The translations under genes and the position numbers were made by a program. Of a DNA stretch of 33,207 nucleotides, positions 1-5,740 are shown in pieces. The DNA comes from a virus. The notes beneath the pieces are model-generated. The model was not told where the DNA came from, did no database searches, and saw nothing but the letters and a program-made list of their open reading frames with translations. The number at the start of each line of letters is the position of its first letter. The first letter of the stretch is position 1. The DNA lies in IMG/VR virus record IMGVR_UViG_3300025736_002425, positions 1 through 33,207 of that record. One strand, given 5' to 3'.

Positions 1-2
1 TT

Positions 3-119
3 ACTAAATATGCCTATGTTACTCATAAATATAATAAACCACAAACGAGAAGTATGGTTAAATTTGATATAGAAACAAAAAATCATAATTATTTAGCTGA
101 TGGGGCTATTGTTCATAAT
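3..119 (+). other. C-terminal end of an intein inserted in RecA
   Basis: The 39 codons before the RecA sequence look like intein blocks F and G: VKFDIETKNHNYLADGAIVHN, with the typical D-(I/V)-E...NHNYLADG pattern, ending in the penultimate His and terminal Asn needed for the last splicing step. The next residue, Ser, is the +1 extein nucleophile. The insertion point is in the L2 loop region, just before GNPE, a highly conserved segment. Whether the intein carries a homing endonuclease cannot be seen because its body lies left of the window. Confidence 0.88.
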
Positions 120-503
120 TCATATGGAAACCCAGAAATAACGAGTGGTGGCAGGTCATTAGGATTTTATTCTTCATTAAGAGTCGAGGTCAGACGAGGT
201 GAATTTTTAACGGACGATAAAAGAAAAATTGGGCAAACAATCAAATTTAAAGTTACCAAATCTAAGGTTTGCCAGCCGTATAGGGATGGTTATTTCCTTT
301 TTTATTATCCCGACTCTAAAAACCCTGATTTAGAGTTATTTGATACGGCAGATGAGTTAGTTTCAATGCTTTTACTACATAGCAAAATTAAGAGGCGTGG
401 AGCTTATTACGATGTGTTGGGTAAAACATTTCAAGGCCGTGAGGAGTTAGAAAGTGAGATTAGAAGTAATAAAAAGTTTAGAAACAAGTTAATAAAATTA
501 TAA
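3..503 (+). CDS. recA: RecA recombinase, C-terminal part preceded by the end of an intein (5' partial)
   Basis: The frame is open to the left window edge, so the gene starts outside the window; the ATG at 54 lies inside the intein and is not a start. After the intein end (His-Asn at 114-119) the protein resumes at Ser120-122 with SYGNPEITSGG, the L2 DNA-binding loop region of RecA (E. coli has MFGNPETTTGG), then SSLRVEVRR and the C-terminal part of the core (KSKVCQPYRDGYFLFYY). It ends with a short lysine-rich tail and lacks the long acidic tail of E. coli RecA. RecA pairs homologous strands on ssDNA filaments; with ssb 12 bases downstream it forms a phage recombination and repair pair. The Walker A region and the start of the gene are off-window. 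The identification is secure; activity depends on intein splicing. Confidence 0.93.
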   Translation, partial: TKYAYVTHKYNKPQTRSMVKFDIETKNHNYLADGAIVHNSYGNPEITSGGRSLGFYSSLRVEVRRGEFLTDDKRKIGQTIKFKVTKSKVCQPYRDGYFLFYYPDSKNPDLELFDTADELVSMLLLHSKIKRRGAYYDVLGKTFQGREELESEIRSNKKFRNKLIKL

Positions 504-515
504 AAAAGGAGACGT

Positions 516-971
516 ATGTCAAGAAGTCTAAATAAGGCACAAATAATAGGTAATTTAACAAAAGACCCCGAACTGAGATATACCCCAAGTGGAACACCTG
601 TTTGCAATTTTTCAGTAGCAACTAATCGTAGTTGGAAAAATGCACAAGGTGAGGCTCAAGATGAAGCAACTTTTCATCGTGTTATTGCGTGGAGCAAATT
701 AGCAGAGATTTGTTCTCAATTATTGAGTAAAGGCAGAAAAGTTTTTATCGAAGGCCGAATATCTAATAGAAACTGGGAAGATACTCAGGGGCAGAAGCAT
801 TATATAACTGAAATTGTTGCCGATGAGTTACTTTTACTAGATAATAAAGAAAAACAAACAGGAGTTGCAGTTAACGACCAATCGGCCGATCCTGCTCCCC
901 CTGAACCTCAAGCACCTGCCAAAGAAGGTAAAGTTGAAGAAGATGTTGTTGAGGATTTACCATTTGAATAA
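516..971 (+). CDS. ssb: Single-stranded DNA-binding protein
   Basis: A 151-residue SSB that coats ssDNA during replication and recombination. The OB-fold occupies about residues 1-110, with LNKAQIIGNLTKDPELRYTP, the conserved FSVATNRSW and TFHRVIAWSKLAEI stretches and a final KGRKVFIEGRISNRNW strand. A Pro/Ala/Glu-rich linker then leads to an acidic tip ending EDLPFE. This resembles the bacterial DDDIPF partner-binding tip but carries one extra Glu after Phe, which is unusual because the terminal Phe carboxylate normally contacts partners. The start is supported by AAAAAAGGAGACGT just upstream. It sits 12 bases after recA, as in a recombination operon. Confidence 0.95.
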   Translation: MSRSLNKAQIIGNLTKDPELRYTPSGTPVCNFSVATNRSWKNAQGEAQDEATFHRVIAWSKLAEICSQLLSKGRKVFIEGRISNRNWEDTQGQKHYITEIVADELLLLDNKEKQTGVAVNDQSADPAPPEPQAPAKEGKVEEDVVEDLPFE

Positions 972-979
972 TTAAAAAT

Positions 980-2107
980 ATGAGAAAACTAGCAACAGTA
1001 CAAAAAATTATAGACATTCAACCGATAGAAGGTGCAGACAAAATTGTTCGTGCCACAGTTTTAGGTTGGCACGTAGTTGTTCTTAAGGGTGATTTTAAAG
1101 TAGGCGATTTGTGTGTTTACTTTGAAACAGACTCACTGCTTCCCGTAAGACCTGAATTTGATTTCTTAAAAAAGACAGGAGTAAAAACAATTATAGGAGA
1201 AGATCAAAAAGAACATAGTGGTTATCGTCTAAAAACTATTAGATTAAGAAAGCAAATATCTCAAGGATTATGCATACCTCTTTCTATTCTTACTAAAAGA
1301 CATAAAGAAGGTGATGATGTCACCAAAGAATTGGGCGTAGTTAAATATGAAAGATATATTGAACAGAATAACTTATCTTCCTCTCGCAAGCCTATTGTTT
1401 TCCCTGAATGGCTTCCAATTAAAATAGGAATGTTTATTAAAAGAATTTCTCCCAAACTTGCTGTTAAATTATGGGGAAGTAGCTTAAAGCCTTTTCCTAG
1501 TTTCGTTCCTAAAACAGACGAAACAAGGATTCAAACTGTTGCCAAAGTGTTAACTCGACATAAATCAAAGAAGTTTTACGTTACTGAAAAATTAGACGGA
1601 AGCAGTATTACTTTTTTTCACAATAATGGAAAAATAGGAGTTTGTAGTCGCAAGATTTGGTATCCAAAAGGTTCGTCAAATGCGTTCTGGAAAGCAATTA
1701 TCGATCTGGGAATTGAAGATAAATTTAAAAAACTAGGAAATTATGCCATGCAAGGTGAACTTGTAGGAGAAAATGTCCAAAGCAATAAGTTGCTTATTAA
1801 AGGTAAAAAGATTTTCTTCTTTAATGTTTACAATATTAGTACGGGCAAATATTTACCATACAAAGAATTTATTACTTTTTGTAAAGATCTTGGAGTTGAA
1901 ACTGTACCTGTTTTAGATGATAATTTTAAACTGCTTAAAACTGTTGATGAAATGGTAACTTATGCTACCCGTAAGTCAATTATTAACCCCAATGTTTGGG
2001 TGGAAGGTGTTGTTGTTAGGCCATTAACTGAAACACAGGACGAAGAATTGGGAAGACTGAGTTTTAAAATCGTTAACCCAGAATTTTTATTAAAATATAA
2101 TAATTAA
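980..2107 (+). CDS. ATP-dependent RNA ligase, DRB0094/Rnl5-like family
   Basis: A 375-residue nucleotidyltransferase. An N-terminal OB-like module (about residues 1-100, with GDFKVGDLCVYFETDSLLP) precedes the ligase domain, as in the Deinococcus DRB0094 family. Ligase motifs appear in order: motif I EKLDGSS with the likely AMP-accepting Lys204; GVCSRK; motif III-like MQGELVGE; FFFNVYNI; motif IV WVEGVVVRP; motif V LSFKIVNPEFL. Such enzymes seal nicked RNA, often with the 3'-OH strand on RNA, and in phages are thought to repair tRNAs cut by host defence nucleases. The last role is inferred from context: this phage encodes its own tRNA(s) at about 5.7-5.96 kb. It follows ssb by 8 bases. The family assignment is confident; the substrate is not known. 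Confidence 0.87.
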   Translation: MRKLATVQKIIDIQPIEGADKIVRATVLGWHVVVLKGDFKVGDLCVYFETDSLLPVRPEFDFLKKTGVKTIIGEDQKEHSGYRLKTIRLRKQISQGLCIPLSILTKRHKEGDDVTKELGVVKYERYIEQNNLSSSRKPIVFPEWLPIKIGMFIKRISPKLAVKLWGSSLKPFPSFVPKTDETRIQTVAKVLTRHKSKKFYVTEKLDGSSITFFHNNGKIGVCSRKIWYPKGSSNAFWKAIIDLGIEDKFKKLGNYAMQGELVGENVQSNKLLIKGKKIFFFNVYNISTGKYLPYKEFITFCKDLGVETVPVLDDNFKLLKTVDEMVTYATRKSIINPNVWVEGVVVRPLTETQDEELGRLSFKIVNPEFLLKYNN

Positions 2108-2121
2108 GGAGGTGAATGATT

Positions 2122-2337
2122 ATGTTATTAGCAGGCGCTGAAGGTGGATATGTTTTTGAAGATACTATTCCCACCGCAACAAATACAGCAACATTAGTAG
2201 AACCCGTTCCTACCCCCGTTAATTTACTTTCAGGTGAAAAGAAAGAACTTAACGGCTTAAATTATTGGGTTTTTCTAGTAGTAATTGCTATTTTAATGGC
2301 CGTTAGTATGATTTCCATATTTAAAAAGAGAAAGTGA
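2122..2337 (+). CDS. Small single-pass membrane protein
   Basis: A 71-residue protein from the second of two in-frame ATGs. The strong site AAGGAGGTG ends only about 2 bases before the ATG at 2116 but about 8 bases before the ATG at 2122, so 2122 is preferred. The N-terminal half is Thr/Pro/Ala-rich (TIPTATNTATLVEPVPTPV). One hydrophobic segment lies near residues 49-67 (WVFLVVIAILMAVSMISI) and is followed by a basic KKRK end, which suggests the N-terminus is outside and the tail is in the cytoplasm. No family is recognised. The next gene's GTG overlaps this stop. A possible TATAAT lies at 2096-2101 inside the upstream gene but is weakly supported in such AT-rich DNA. Confidence 0.7.
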   Translation: MLLAGAEGGYVFEDTIPTATNTATLVEPVPTPVNLLSGEKKELNGLNYWVFLVVIAILMAVSMISIFKKRK

Positions 2338-2690
2338 AGACTTGGCAACGAAAGGAAATTAAAGACGCTGAACAATTTGGTGGGCGACGTACTCCTAAAA
2401 GTGGAGGGTTTTGGTCGTTCGCAGGGGATGTCGTAACGAAAGACTACTTAATCGATTCTAAGACAACCGATAAAGAAGGATTTCGGATAACATCGAGTAT
2501 GTGGACTAAATTGTTCAACGAGGCATTAAAATCCAGAAAGCTGCCAATATTATCAATTTTACTTATAAAGAAGGGAATTGAATTAGTGGTTTTAGATAAA
2601 AACGATTTTATTAGTTTGATAAAGAAAAAGAATGGAAGAACGAAAGAAAATATTCAGAGATGTCCAAGAATGGTTATTGAGGAATCATGA
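2334..2690 (+). CDS. PD-(D/E)XK nuclease-like protein, possible Holliday junction resolvase
   Basis: A 118-residue protein starting at GTG overlapping the previous stop (GTGA). The sequence EQFGGRRTPKSGGFWSFAGDVVTKDYLIDSKTTDKEGFRI fits the phage and archaeal Hjc-like resolvase pattern: GG-R..-SG, then GDV with a metal-binding Asp, then (I/L)(D/E)-x-K with the catalytic Lys. The usual second acid is Asp here (IDSK). A helix with a SITSS-like turn and the strand LPILSILL follow, as in this fold. Such small nucleases cut branched DNA during recombination or before packaging. The fold assignment rests on motif order only, and junction resolution as the activity is inferred. The next gene begins inside its 3' end. 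Confidence 0.68.
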   Translation: MKTWQRKEIKDAEQFGGRRTPKSGGFWSFAGDVVTKDYLIDSKTTDKEGFRITSSMWTKLFNEALKSRKLPILSILLIKKGIELVVLDKNDFISLIKKKNGRTKENIQRCPRMVIEES

Positions 2691-2799
2691 CCATTTTCCT
2701 TATAGAGACGAAGAAGATGGTGAATTAGATGGTGAACCTTATGTTTTAAGTATGGTTTTTGAAGATTGGTTAAAAAACTATTTATTAAAAAAGAAATGA
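2632..2799 (+). CDS. Small acidic protein of unknown function
   Basis: A 55-residue ORF that begins inside the 3' end of the nuclease gene (58 bases of overlap) and ends in an ATGA junction with the next gene at 2796-2799. The sequence has an N-terminal helix (RKKIFRDVQEWLLRNHDHF), a strongly acidic centre (DEEDGELDGE) and a C-terminal helix (LSMVFEDWLKNYLLKKK). It fills what would otherwise be a 105-base gap in a fully packed gene string, which supports it being real. No family is recognised. Confidence 0.6.
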   Translation: MEERKKIFRDVQEWLLRNHDHFPYRDEEDGELDGEPYVLSMVFEDWLKNYLLKKK

Positions 2800-2954
2800 A
2801 AATATTTTGGAGTATTTTAACCATTATCGATTTTATTCTAGTCATATATTGGATATTTAGATCGTTAGATCACCAATGGAAAAGTAGGGATCCTCTGACG
2901 TTATCGTTGTTTAGTTTAGTATTATCAACTGCATGTTTAATTTTACTTAAATGA
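2796..2954 (+). CDS. Small two-pass membrane protein
   Basis: A 52-residue protein starting at the ATG that overlaps the previous stop (ATGA); an earlier in-frame ATG at 2766 would sit inside the upstream gene and is less likely. Two hydrophobic segments, about residues 3-20 (IFWSILTIIDFILVIYWI) and 35-51 (LSLFSLVLSTACLILL), are separated by a charged loop (RSLDHQWKSRDP). No signal or known holin family is recognisable, although the size and two-helix layout would also fit a small holin-like protein. Its stop overlaps the start of the next gene in another ATGA. Confidence 0.62.
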   Translation: MKIFWSILTIIDFILVIYWIFRSLDHQWKSRDPLTLSLFSLVLSTACLILLK

Positions 2955-3136
2955 AAAAAGGTGACAAGGTAAAAATTATTATTGGCCCATTAGACAAAGT
3001 AGGAAAAGTGGGAGAAGTAACCAATATATTTTTAAATGGAGCCATGATAAAGTTAGATAAGGAAAAATTTACTGTTGTTAAATTTAATCATTTAGAGATA
3101 ATAAAAAATGGCAAAAAAAGTAGAAAGACTGGATAG
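2951..3136 (+). CDS. Small KOW-like (SH3 barrel) protein
   Basis: A 61-residue basic protein. Its N-terminal half reads KKGDKVKIIIGPLDKVGKVGEV, which resembles a KOW motif (KGDxVxVIxG...KGKxGxV) found in ribosomal L24/L26, NusG and some phage proteins that bind nucleic acid or RNA polymerase. A second half of alternating hydrophobic residues (AMIKLDKEKFTVVKFNHLEII) would complete a small beta barrel. The start overlaps the previous stop in ATGA and the end overlaps the next gene by 29 bases. The KOW-like reading comes from pattern only; binding is inferred. Confidence 0.6.
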   Translation: MKKGDKVKIIIGPLDKVGKVGEVTNIFLNGAMIKLDKEKFTVVKFNHLEIIKNGKKSRKTG

Positions 3137-3359
3137 GGTTAAATATTTAGATGTATCAGCTGAAATACTTGGTGATATTCTTAAGGAAGCCTCTAAAAAC
3201 GCATTACCTAAAGATGCTCAGATGATGAGATTTAGATATGAAATAAATACTCATTGTTGGCGACTTATTATACATAGCAAAGAATTTGATCGTGTTCCCG
3301 AGGGTGCAGAAATTCCTAGGCATGATACTCCAGTGATTTCTTCAGATAGATCTAGATAA
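3108..3359 (+). CDS. Conserved-looking hypothetical protein
   Basis: An 83-residue protein whose start overlaps the previous gene by 29 bases, without a clear Shine-Dalgarno site. It has a predicted helix (SAEILGDILKEASKNALP) and then beta-like strands (MRFRYEINTHCWRLIIHSKEF). The tail is Pro/Asp/Arg-rich. No family is recognised. It is the last gene of the first tightly overlapping string; a promoter-containing gap of 40 bases follows. Confidence 0.6.
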   Translation: MAKKVERLDRVKYLDVSAEILGDILKEASKNALPKDAQMMRFRYEINTHCWRLIIHSKEFDRVPEGAEIPRHDTPVISSDRSR

Positions 3360-3364
3360 TCTTA

Positions 3365-3393
3365 TTGTTTTGTGTTCTTGAAAAACTTATAAT
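3365..3393 (+). promoter_or_regulatory. Sigma70-type promoter, TATAAT 6 bases before a GTG start
   Basis: TTGTTT at 3365-3370, a 17-base spacer, then a perfect TATAAT at 3388-3393. The expected transcription start (about 3400) coincides with the GTG start codon of the next gene, which has no Shine-Dalgarno site, so a leaderless mRNA is predicted. Confidence 0.6.
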
Positions 3394-3399
3394 GAAAGA

Positions 3400-3615
3400 G
3401 TGGGTCACAAAAATAAAGAAATTGTTATTGAACGCCGTCATCGTGATCTCTCTGAAGTCCGTTCCCGTATCCGAAAGAAAGATCGTCACGGTTTCCATAT
3501 TGCAGTTAGGACATTCGAATTTGATAAAGATTGGGACTTGATAAAAGATGGTGAAGTAATAGCCAGAGCTTCAGATATAGAAAGGTTATCAAATTTCGCA
3601 AGGAGGCAAGAATGA
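3400..3615 (+). CDS. Basic hypothetical protein, predicted leaderless
   Basis: A 71-residue protein rich in Arg, Lys and Asp (IERRHRDLSEVRSRIRKKDRHGFHIAVRTFEFDKDWDLI), perhaps nucleic-acid binding by charge; no family is recognised. The GTG at 3400 lies 6 bases after TATAAT and has no ribosome binding site. An alternative ATG at 3392 opens a 49-codon ORF in another frame, rejected because that product looks random. Its stop overlaps the phosphoesterase start (ATGA at 3612), so the two are probably co-translated. Base composition is already richer in G+C than the genes to the left. Confidence 0.6.
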   Translation: MGHKNKEIVIERRHRDLSEVRSRIRKKDRHGFHIAVRTFEFDKDWDLIKDGEVIARASDIERLSNFARRQE

Positions 3616-4583
3616 AAGAGGGATTACATTATATTGACGGGACTTATGCCACTCAAGAGGAAGTCAGTCGTAAGGTTTTAGTAGACGATCTGGGGAGACG
3701 AGATTCAAGACTTAGGCATTTAACAGCAGATGGTTCACCCCGTAACTTTGCCGAATGGACGGAGATAATGGTTAGGCGACAGAAGGAAGTTTCCGAATTG
3801 TTAACAATACCTGAAAGTGTTGACGTAGTGATAGATTCCAAAGACCCCATTCTCGTTTGGCTGGTAGCTGACGTTCACGCTGGAGGAGATAGTGACTATG
3901 AACGATTTGCGGGTGATCTCCAGGCGGTTAAAGATGTTGGGGGCTACTCAATACCTTTTGGTGATATAACCGACTCTTACTTCTGGTCTCCTGCCATGAA
4001 CGCTATTATGAGAGGAGACGAACAGACCATGTTTGCTCAAGCGGCGTTTGAGGAGATGGCTAAAGGGGGGAAGATGATAGCGGCCTTTGGAGGGGATCAT
4101 GACATGTGGGGAAAAGACAGGACGGGTTCTCATACCCTTTATCAGGACTTGTGGAAGAAGTACGGTGCTCACTATTTAGAGGGAGTTTCCTATGTAACGG
4201 TTGGAATAAACGATGGCAAAACGATTGAGAAATATGGACTGGTTGGTTCTCACAGACACAAGGGATTCTCGGTCTATAACGATGCTCACGCTTCACTTAG
4301 ACAATGGAGGGATGAGGGGATTGGCTCGGTTGTTTCAATTACTGCTCATAACCACGTCAAGGCGGCACTGACACAGGTGCATAAAGTTCATGGAGGCGGA
4401 GAGGTAAAGTTCCATTCACTGGCACTAGGTACTTATAAGAAAACCGACAGATACTCCCGTAAGATGGGATGGCCCCGTAAGGGAGAGGAATCAATGGGGG
4501 GTTTTGGATTAGTCCTACACCCAGGACAAGAAAAGATAGACATACTTTGGGATGTCAGAGAAGCGGCGGGAAGGATGAAGTAA
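3612..4583 (+). CDS. Calcineurin-like metallophosphoesterase
   Basis: A 323-residue protein with the full metallophosphatase motif set in order: DVHAG (Asp87, His89), GDITDS (about 116-121), GGDHDMW (in place of GNHD), GSHRHKG and TAHNHV (the final metal-binding HxH). These residues hold two metal ions and hydrolyse phosphomono- or phosphodiesters; phage relatives are annotated as phosphatases or nucleases without a proven substrate. The first 75 residues, with LHYIDGTYATQEEVSRKVL, look like a small helical N-terminal extension that could bind a partner. The G+C content is clearly higher than in the neighbours (60-base lines at 3841 and 4081 count 52% and 53%, against about 32% at 6061), with more CGT, GGG and GCG codons, which suggests separate acquisition. 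The start overlaps the upstream stop. Confidence 0.88.
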   Translation: MKEGLHYIDGTYATQEEVSRKVLVDDLGRRDSRLRHLTADGSPRNFAEWTEIMVRRQKEVSELLTIPESVDVVIDSKDPILVWLVADVHAGGDSDYERFAGDLQAVKDVGGYSIPFGDITDSYFWSPAMNAIMRGDEQTMFAQAAFEEMAKGGKMIAAFGGDHDMWGKDRTGSHTLYQDLWKKYGAHYLEGVSYVTVGINDGKTIEKYGLVGSHRHKGFSVYNDAHASLRQWRDEGIGSVVSITAHNHVKAALTQVHKVHGGGEVKFHSLALGTYKKTDRYSRKMGWPRKGEESMGGFGLVLHPGQEKIDILWDVREAAGRMK

Positions 4584-4589
4584 TAGTGC

Positions 4590-4611
4590 TGTTTCTCGGC
4601 GGTGCGAAACA
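4590..4611 (+). other. Hairpin after the phosphoesterase gene
   Basis: TGTTTC (4590-4595) pairs with GAAACA (4606-4611) around a 10-base G/C-rich loop. It lies 7 bases after the phosphoesterase stop and just before an extended -10 promoter. There is no following T-run, so it is a weak terminator candidate at most; it may protect the 3' end of the transcript. Confidence 0.35.
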
Positions 4612-4616
4612 TCTCT

Positions 4617-4625
4617 TGGTATAAT
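4617..4625 (+). promoter_or_regulatory. Extended -10 promoter, TATAAT 5 bases before an ATG
   Basis: TGG-TATAAT (TGn at 4617-4619, hexamer at 4620-4625). No good -35 box is seen, as expected for an extended -10 promoter. The start codon at 4631 falls at the expected transcription start, and there is no Shine-Dalgarno site. Confidence 0.6.
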
Positions 4626-4630
4626 TAATC

Positions 4631-4843
4631 ATGGAACGCTGTATCCTAGACAAAAGTAAATTCTGTCTTCCTGGAGCCGATGGTAAAATAGATGTAATGG
4701 AGAATAGGGAAATAACAGAGTGTGAAACGATTTGTTCTAAAAGATTCAGGTTTGAGAAACTGGCAGAATTAACAGACTCTATTAAAAGTATTGAAGAAAT
4801 GGCAGACATGGTAACAGGAAGACCAGTTAACTTGGGGTGCTAA
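4631..4843 (+). CDS. Small cysteine-containing protein, predicted leaderless
   Basis: A 70-residue protein with five Cys (residues 4, 12, 31, 35 and 70). The CxxxC in TECETICSKRF plus the N-terminal Cys pair could bind a metal, but no known zinc-finger pattern is matched. The middle is a likely amphipathic helix (FEKLAELTDSIKSIEEMADM). The ATG is 5 bases after TATAAT with no ribosome binding site. No family is recognised. A further small ORF follows directly on its stop. Confidence 0.6.
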   Translation: MERCILDKSKFCLPGADGKIDVMENREITECETICSKRFRFEKLAELTDSIKSIEEMADMVTGRPVNLGC

Positions 4844-4981
4844 GTGAAACCACGACTAAAACACGTTAGGCCAAGAAAATATCGCAAGGGCGAAACAAAC
4901 GATAAGTGGAATATTCACAAATGGGTAGCATTATTTCATTTAAACAGAAGGAAAAAATGGCGGCTAAAAGAACTGTTATAA
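4844..4981 (+). CDS. Small highly basic protein
   Basis: A 45-codon ORF that begins with GTG directly abutting the TAA of the previous gene. It is dominated by Arg, Lys, His and Trp (KPRLKHVRPRKYRKGETNDK, then HLNRRKKWRLKELL), a composition that suggests nucleic-acid or membrane-surface binding. Its last codons overlap the extended -10 promoter of the next gene. It is too short for firm assignment; the case rests on exact abutment and on filling a 145-base gap. Confidence 0.42.
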   Translation: MKPRLKHVRPRKYRKGETNDKWNIHKWVALFHLNRRKKWRLKELL

Positions 4982-4982
4982 T
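4974..4982 (+). promoter_or_regulatory. Extended -10 promoter, TATAAT 6 bases before an ATG
   Basis: TGT-TATAAT (TGn at 4974-4976, hexamer at 4977-4982), followed by 6 bases and the ATG at 4989. There is no ribosome binding site. The layout is the same as at 4617-4625. Confidence 0.6.
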
Positions 4983-4988
4983 AAAGAA

Positions 4989-5339
4989 ATGTTTTGTTTA
5001 CCTTGCTTAACTTTAATTTTTTATTTTGTGATTTTAGGACTTTTTATACCAAGTAAACGCCCCCTTATTAAAGGAGCTCTTAAGTGTTTTTGGAGAAAAT
5101 TAACTCTGCAACGTTGCACAGATGCTTTTGATATGTTAATGCACACAAGACTTGTAATGTGGCTTGCTGAAAAAGAATGGATGTTTTTGGTTAGATTCTT
5201 CAAGAAGAAAAGAAATTTTGATATTACTCTCGCTATTCTGGGACTTGTTTTTATAGTCTTAAATACAGTATTATTTTATCTACTGTATCAATTTTTATTT
5301 ATTGAAAGTCCTTGCGACAAAGGAGTATGCCCACTATGA
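4989..5339 (+). CDS. Two-pass membrane protein of unknown function
   Basis: A 116-residue membrane protein. A first hydrophobic segment spans about residues 4-20 (LPCLTLIFYFVILGLFI) and a second about 78-102 (ITLAILGLVFIVLNTVLFYLLYQFLF). Between them lies a cytoplasmic-type basic loop (KCFWRKLTLQRCTDAFDMLM and RFFKKKRNFD). Cysteines occur at both ends (CLPC at 3-6; SPCDKGVC near the C-terminus), so disulfides or metal binding outside the membrane are possible. No family is recognised with confidence. The ATG lies 6 bases after TATAAT and lacks a ribosome binding site, so a leaderless transcript is predicted. The stop overlaps the next start (ATGA). Confidence 0.68.
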   Translation: MFCLPCLTLIFYFVILGLFIPSKRPLIKGALKCFWRKLTLQRCTDAFDMLMHTRLVMWLAEKEWMFLVRFFKKKRNFDITLAILGLVFIVLNTVLFYLLYQFLFIESPCDKGVCPL

Positions 5340-5575
5340 AACTTTACCAATATGAAGAATTACAAAAACTTAATCAAGCTTTGAGTAGCTTTAAAAGAAA
5401 TAAAATACCTGTTCTAGAAGTAAAATTGTCAACCATTGGTAGTAAGATTTCATATTTTGTTTTAACTGATCCTAAATATAAACCAAAAGCTAAAAAAGAG
5501 ATTGAAGTAGCCAAAAAAGAAGTTAAGGTAGAGAAAAAAGAAGATAAGAAAAAAAGTGGAAAAAAACAAAAATAA
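5336..5575 (+). CDS. Small protein with lysine-rich tail
   Basis: A 79-residue protein starting at the ATG that overlaps the previous stop; an earlier in-frame start at 5312 would lie inside the upstream gene and is not needed. Residues 1-47 look folded (helix LYQYEELQKLNQALSSFKRN, then strands PVLEVKLSTIGSKISYFVL). The remainder is a Lys/Glu repeat-like tail (AKKEIEVAKKEVKVEKKED) ending in KKSGKKQK, likely disordered or coiled. No family is recognised. A short GAAA-loop hairpin follows the stop at once. Confidence 0.62.
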   Translation: MKLYQYEELQKLNQALSSFKRNKIPVLEVKLSTIGSKISYFVLTDPKYKPKAKKEIEVAKKEVKVEKKEDKKKSGKKQK

Positions 5576-5590
5576 CTCGAAAGAGTTTTT
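5574..5590 (+). terminator. Short GAAA-tetraloop hairpin with T-run
   Basis: AACTC-GAAA-GAGTT (5574-5587) followed by TTT, overlapping the TAA stop of the gene at 5336. The stem is only 5 bp but has a stable GNRA loop. It is a plausible weak intrinsic terminator separating the first gene block from the RNA locus. Confidence 0.5.
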
Positions 5591-5597
5591 AAACAGA

Positions 5598-5729
5598 ATG
5601 AGTAGTCTTCAAAGGCTTTTAAAGTCTTCGCTCAAATCGGATTCGGAAACTAAAGATAACGTTCATTGGTATTGCAAGGATCAAGAGCGTCAATGCCGTG
5701 AGAGGTTTTTTAGTGGAGAGCTATGTTAA
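5598..5729 (+). CDS. Possible small basic protein
   Basis: A 43-codon ORF (begins MSSLQRLLKSSLKSDSETKD, with WYCKDQERQCRERFF near its end) filling the space between the hairpin at 5574 and the promoter of the tRNA-like RNA, whose -10 region it overlaps. It has two Cys and a high Arg/Lys content. There is no strong ribosome binding site. The leading serine-rich stretch and the lack of a family match make it uncertain, and it may be chance. Confidence 0.3.
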   Translation: MSSLQRLLKSSLKSDSETKDNVHWYCKDQERQCRERFFSGELC

Positions 5730-5732
5730 AAT
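5724..5732 (+). promoter_or_regulatory. Extended -10 promoter before the tRNA-like RNA
   Basis: TGT-TAAAAT (5724-5732). The expected transcription start is about 5739, immediately before the 5' end of the tRNA-like structure at 5741. Confidence 0.45.
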
Positions 5733-5740
5733 AAAATAAT

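Noticed and set aside
54-503. A separate small protein starting at the ATG at 54
   Set aside because: The frame is open upstream to the window edge and the ATG lies inside intein block F; the region is the C-terminal part of an interrupted recA.
3392-3541. An ORF starting at the ATG at 3392 (begins MKEWVTKIKK)
   Set aside because: It overlaps the -10 hexamer and competes with a better-looking, longer frame (3400-3615) that joins the phosphoesterase in ATGA; its product has no recognisable pattern.
3653-4296. Minus-strand ORFs within the phosphoesterase gene
   Set aside because: They are antisense shadows of a gene with a complete catalytic motif set and have low-complexity, Ser/Arg-rich products.
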